A stretch of 64,000 bases of DNA from Phoronis australis (lineage: Eukaryota > Phoronida > Phoronidae): contig NMRA01000410.1 of NCBI GenBank assembly GCA_002633005.1, forward strand, positions 300,351 through 364,350, read 5' to 3'. The translations under genes were made by a program, and so were the position numbers. Under the pieces are notes generated by a model, which saw only the letters and a program-made list of their open reading frames with translations, was not told the DNA's origin and ran no database searches. Positions 61,001 through 64,000 of this stretch are shown in pieces (the first letter of the stretch is position 1; each line of letters begins with the position of its first letter).

Positions 61001-63262
61001 AAGCTAAGGAAAACTTGAGATCAATTTCATGTCATGCTGTAAATGGTTTAAATCAAAAGTTGTTTCGTGATGCAAGGCAGGTTTATAGCTGCTTCAACAA
61101 GAAAAAATCCAACATTGACACTCTAACGCTAACCTTAAAATCTGCGGCTTCCTTCAAAGAAACCATCCAACTTCAGCTGATTTTGTCATTCTCGGGTTCA
61201 TTTTGAAAGGTTTTAATAGCAAATATTTGAATAGTTTGCGGAAAGCACAATGGCTAGATTTTTTAATTTGGAAAGCAGAAAGTAAATGCGACTTTTATAA
61301 AGTTAACCTAAAACTAGCACGTATTCTGCTTATTAATTCTGCTGGGCACACAACATAATGCGCCAATTACTTAAGATCATAGACCAACAGTTCAAAATTG
61401 TGGGCAAGAACAACTCAAAGCATTGGTATGCATAGTGTGAACTATTATTCAAGCATTCCCACAAGAGGGATCAACACTTCTAGTAAAAATATTAATTATC
61501 TCCAAAGAGCGCAGCGCTAGACATCCAAAAACTTAGGTATGGAATTTCACAGGCATCAATCAAATCTCTTGGCAAACAACGAAGAGGATGGCACAAATAA
61601 TAATTGTCACTAGGAGGCGCAACAGTAGTGTGATTAGTGGGTGAGGTCATATCTTTAACAAAATCACAAGTGCTTGACAATAACAAATTAAAGATCACTC
61701 ACTCCGGTCAGTTCCTGATGGACCAGGTTCATCCCCATCACCTAAAAGAAGCCAACTACATTAAAAATGTTTACAGTACTAACCCAAGCTGTTTTAAGTC
61801 AGAAAATCAGTTTTCACAGAAAGAAGACATTTTTGTGATTATTGATGGACGGATACACCATTTTTGCTTTTCGCAAACATATTTCTTTGCTTGCGGACAG
61901 ATCAATCCTGCTTGTTATTCCCTGCCTAGGATACAATTTCCAACTTACAAACAGTTACTTGTCAATCGAGATGCTGAACTATTTTTTTCAATAAAATTCA
62001 AAATGACATCAAATGTGAAACATGGAGCAGGAGTACAATGCCGTAATTTAGATTAATGTCAAAACTGGAAACAGCATTCCGACAGTCACAGTGTAAGCCA
62101 ACTGTGATTGACAGGTCTATAAAATCTGAAGAGTTAAAATCCTCATGTCAGTGTTATTGACATTAATTTGTCTATATTTAACGCTTTATGACTATTCATA
62201 CCGCTTGTGGTACACATTTCAGGCAGTTCCTGATCCTGGGTTAGTGACTGTTTTTCTCCTCCATTGCTATTGTCATCATCTGTAAGTAAAATAGGTTGAC
62301 AAGTACAGTAAAATTTCACTAATGACAAATAAAATGCCAAAAATATCTCTTTTTCCAATCTTCAAGGGCTTCTAACATTGTTGTGAATACAATGTTTCAA
62401 CACATTGTTGTGAATACAATGTTTCAACACATTGGTGTGAATACAATGTTTCAACACATTGTTGTGAATACAATGTTTCAACACATTGTTGTGAATACAA
62501 TGTTTCAACACANGTATGGAATTTCACAAGCATCAATCAAATCTCTTGGCAAATGACAAAGAGGATGGCACAAATAATAATTGTCACTAGGAGGCGCAAC
62601 AGTAGTGTGATTAGTGGGTGAGGTCATATCTTTAACAAAATCACAAGTGCTTGACAATAACAAATTAAAAATCACTCACTCCGGTCAGTTCCTGATGGAC
62701 CAGGTTCATCCCCATCACCTAAAAGAAGCCAACTAGATTTTGATTAAAAATGTTTACAATACTAACCCAAGCTGTTTTAAGTCACAAAATCAGTTTTCAC
62801 AGAAAGAAGACATTTTTGTGATTATTGATGGACGGATACACCATTTTTGCTTTTCGCAAACATATTTCTTTGCCTAGGATACTATTTCCAACTTACAAAC
62901 AGTTACTTGTCAGTCGAGATGCTGAACTATTTTTTGTGTTCACCTTTAACAGTTTGTTTTAATTTTTTCAATAAAATTCAAAATGACATCAAATGTGAAA
63001 CATGGAGCAGGAGTACAATGCCGTAATTTAGATTAATGTCAAAACTGGAAACAGCATTCTGACAGTCACAAAGTGTAGGCCAACTGTGATTGACATGTCT
63101 ATAAAAATCTGAAGAGTTAAAATCCTCATGTCAGTATTATTGACATTAATTTGTCAATATTTAACGCTTTATGACTATTCATACCGCCTTTGGTACATAT
63201 TTCATTCAGTTCCTGATCCTGGTTTAGTGACTGTTTTTCTCCTCCATTGCTATTGTCATCAT
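48388..63262 (-). CDS. Death-domain protein with mini-exon linker array (5' partial)
   Basis: Fourteen exons, 5'-3': 63262-63185, 62718-62680, 62279-62202, 61741-61703, 60654-60628, 59134-59057, 57909-57820, 57403-57317, 54948-54868, 52503-52429, 52367-52278, 52051-51968, 50465-50386, 48522-48388 (TAG). The first eleven are 27-90 nt, all phase 1-1, and encode Ser/Thr/Asp/Glu-rich linker peptides. The last three encode a C-terminal Death domain. Every junction has AG/GT and matching phase. Such proteins usually act as cytoplasmic adaptors or receptor tails in apoptosis or innate immune signalling by Death-Death contacts. No transmembrane, TIR, NACHT or other partner domain was found. The N-terminal exons and start codon are outside the window or unrecognised. 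The 60,654 exon (RIRSSSGSG) is the least certain. Death-domain assignment is strong; exact family and gene name are not known. Confidence 0.8.
48840..49048. repeat. Dispersed element end, inverse of 41,811 copy
   Basis: Ends GCGGAAAATTCCAAGCCCTG (49,029-49,048), the exact complement of the start of the 41,811 element, preceded by GGAAATC words that mirror that copy's TTTCCGC words. The left limit is uncertain. In the last intron of the Death-domain gene. Confidence 0.5.
53225..54305. repeat. Intronic duplication, copy 1 (with ~0.5 kb insertion)
   Basis: Matches 55,975-56,595: both begin GCATTCTAAAGCCT, and share AAAAATTCAAGAA, ACCAAG and AAATCTTTGTTAGAA words, a CTGCAAGTGAT phrase and GAGTGGGGTGTAATTTGTAAA. 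Copy 1 has about 0.5 kb (near 53,420-53,935) with no counterpart in copy 2, i.e. an insertion. The 137-codon open frame inside it has no recognisable domain. Confidence 0.7.
54317..55310. repeat. Tandem exon-bearing unit, copy around exon 54,948-54,868
   Basis: Aligns with 57,468-58,560: AGATTTAATAAACAGGACAT at the left, then TTCGAAAACAACTTCC, CTTACCTNCAATTTT, CAAAACACAGCAAAA, the mini-exon, GACAGAGGCAAAAACAATCA and ACATGCTATTATTTAGAA at the right. The third, shorter relative lies around 52,100-52,430. It contains the MITE at 54,688-54,840. Confidence 0.8.
54688..54840. mobile_element. MITE with GGGCCCAGTTGCATAA ends, copy 2
   Basis: Nearly identical to 24,794-24,948. It interrupts the exon-bearing tandem unit: the homologous empty site at 57,794-57,802 reads CACCTGGAGGT, while here CACC-TGG and TGG-AGGT flank the element. 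This indicates a recent insertion with a 3-bp TGG target duplication (AGG flanks the other copy). Non-autonomous, no ORF. Confidence 0.88.
55320..55980. repeat. ~60-bp intronic minisatellite, block 1
   Basis: Repeating phrases in order: ATCTTAGAAAGTTTGG, (A/G)TACACCCA, TTTTCATTTCACTG, then A(A/T)CCCA.G(A/G)CC. A few copies lie at 55,320-55,480 and four to five at 55,675-55,980. Copies are diverged and non-coding. Confidence 0.75.
57468..58560. repeat. Tandem exon-bearing unit, copy around exon 57,909-57,820
   Basis: Counterpart of 54,317-55,310; carries the empty MITE site and the mini-exon ending QERLEQG. It continues into minisatellite block 2, as the other copy continues into block 1. Confidence 0.8.
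58560..58975. repeat. ~60-bp intronic minisatellite, block 2
   Basis: Same family as 55,320-55,980: repeated GAAAGTTTGGGTACA, CCCATTTCCATTTCACTG and ACCCAAG(A/G)CCA words, about six diverged copies. Confidence 0.75.
59250..60560. repeat. Diverged ~300-bp repeat series in intron
   Basis: Blocks near 59,250-59,420, 59,890-60,240 and 60,240-60,560 share a GTCACATNACC phrase, CCACAAAAATA, AAAAGCCCT or a close variant, GAAAAGTGNCATGCA, and TGCCAAATTTCATCAAAAT. Old tandem copies of a dispersed element; the short open frames within are not genes. Confidence 0.6.
61537..62409. repeat. ~0.87-kb tandem duplication, left copy
   Basis: Matches 62,514-63,391 closely. It contains mini-exons 61741-61703 and 62279-62202, and the right end runs into the 27-bp array. 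Differences include small indels and about 7 changes in the 78-nt exon. Confidence 0.92.
62377..62511 (+). repeat. 27-bp minisatellite, five copies
   Basis: Five consecutive 27-bp units (core TTGTGAATACAATGTTTCAA), one carrying a T-to-G change, directly followed by A and the single N at 62,513. The right duplicate has only one unit (about 63,363-63,391). No spacers, so not a CRISPR. Confidence 0.95.
62513..62513. other. Single N at junction of duplicated copies
   Basis: One ambiguous base between the 27-bp array and the first base of the right duplicate. Same situation as at 32,540. Confidence 0.9.
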
Positions 63263-63391
63263 CTGTAAGTAAAATAGGTTGACAAGTACAGTAAAATTTC
63301 ACTAATGTTGGACAAAAAAAAAGACAAAAATATCTCTTTTTTCAATCTTCAAGGGCTTCTAACATTGTTGTGAATACAATTTTTCAACACT
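62514..63391. repeat. ~0.87-kb tandem duplication, right copy
   Basis: Counterpart of 61,537-62,409, with mini-exons 62718-62680 (identical to its partner) and 63262-63185 (ending ICTKGG instead of MCTTSG). It has lost a stretch near 62,872 and gained about 30 bp near 62,935. Confidence 0.92.
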
Positions 63392-64000
63392 TTGTTTGAT
63401 GGTAACTGTGGTACAGAACTTGAAGAGGGTGATATCATTTATTTTAAATTTGTGTTACATATGTTTCTAGAAAACAAAATAAAACAAAACTCCGCTTGTC
63501 GGCCATATTGTGTCTTAAATTACAAATGCATCGATTCTCTTCTCCTAAGCTGTATGCCTTTTCTCTTGACAACCTATTCTGCTCTTACACATTTCATTTT
63601 TCGTAACATTATCACTCAATTGAGTTAATGCCAGGACTTTCAGTGACGGCTTAAGTGACAATCAGAACGCAGCATTCTTGACAAACCTTTGTTTCCAATT
63701 AAGCCGCCATTTTACCCAACAAACAACACGTTGTCGGGTAAAACCTTTTGTTTGTTTGTCAACATTTCGCAAGGGGACGGAGCTTGCGATGGGTCAATTA
63801 AAGTATGGTATTCCTAAATACAGACAATTTCATTACATGTTTGATACATTGCAGCCTAAGCTTTCCAGGATTTTCCGATAGCAAATCCAGGCTCCATTTT
63901 TGGAAAATGACATCCATTTTTACCTTAGTTTGTAGTACCTGAAACATAAGCCTGGGCCGATATGCAGAAAAAAAGTAAGGACTTAACTAACCAGCACTAA
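63392..64000. other. Unassigned end of window
   Basis: No further mini-exon with intact frame was recognised upstream of 63,262. The inverted 40-bp repeat (63,701-63,743) lies here. Upstream exons of the Death-domain gene are expected beyond the window. Confidence 0.4.

Larger units (their letters stand above)
52278..63262 (-). other. Array of symmetric phase 1-1 mini-exons
   Basis: Eleven small exons, each of length 3n. Paralogous groups: 57909-57820, 54948-54868 and 52367-52278 (endings QERLEQG, QESLKQG and EPLEQG); 63262-63185 and 62279-62202 (DDNSNGGEKQSL in both); 62718-62680 and 61741-61703 (identical DGDEPGPSGTDR). Singletons are 57403-57317 (RSRLSSSND), 59134-59057 (SRTSDSEEEPLMEK), 52503-52429 (INDGDTSSDF) and 60654-60628. 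Flanking introns are also homologous within groups, so exons duplicated together with introns. Any subset can be joined in frame. Confidence 0.75.

Noticed and set aside
62377-62511. Regular 27-bp repeats as a CRISPR array (also the 28-bp arrays at 32,149 and 38,107)
   Set aside because: Units are contiguous with no spacers, and the window is animal DNA.
63921-63950. Possible further mini-exon with AG and GT borders near 63,940
   Set aside because: In the required phase it hits a TAA after three codons.

Overview
The window is nuclear DNA of an animal. Its genes are split by GT-AG introns, intergenic DNA is AT-rich and full of foldback elements and minisatellites, and the recognisable proteins are metazoan families. 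A marine invertebrate with a highly polymorphic genome fits best (tandem near-copies, two of them joined by a lone N), but I cannot name the species. No tRNA, rRNA, CRISPR array, operon or prokaryotic feature was seen. All exon models come from reading splice sites and translating by eye; every phase was checked by exon length.

Layout: 1-6,400 is intergenic with several repeats. 6,641-11,091 (+) is a complete five-exon SZRD1 gene (SUZ RNA-binding domain protein). About 11-18 kb is 3' UTR and repeat DNA. 18,113-24,421 (-) is SLC33A1, the acetyl-CoA transporter, tail-to-tail with SZRD1; seven coding exons are present but the second expected exon is absent. 24.4-28 kb is intergenic.

28,041-38,497 holds two copies of a ~4.5 kb unit (28,041-32,539 and 33,918-38,497). 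Each carries a GC-rich upstream region, an array of AACTTAAGTT palindromes and the first coding exon of an Asteroid/ASTE1-type XPG-like nuclease-fold gene. Only the second copy continues into a full seven-exon gene ending at 44,730 (624 residues). The first copy stops at a single N (32,540), so it is either a truncated duplicate or an assembly artefact.

48,388-63,262 (-) is the most unusual locus: the 3' part of a gene whose last three exons encode a C-terminal Death domain, preceded by at least eleven tiny exons, all of phase 1-1, encoding Ser/acidic-rich linker peptides. Several are tandem copies of one another together with their introns, so exons can be added or skipped without breaking frame. 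The 5' end lies beyond the window or was not recognised. Death-domain proteins act as adaptors in apoptosis and innate immunity; the partner of this one cannot be told from the sequence.
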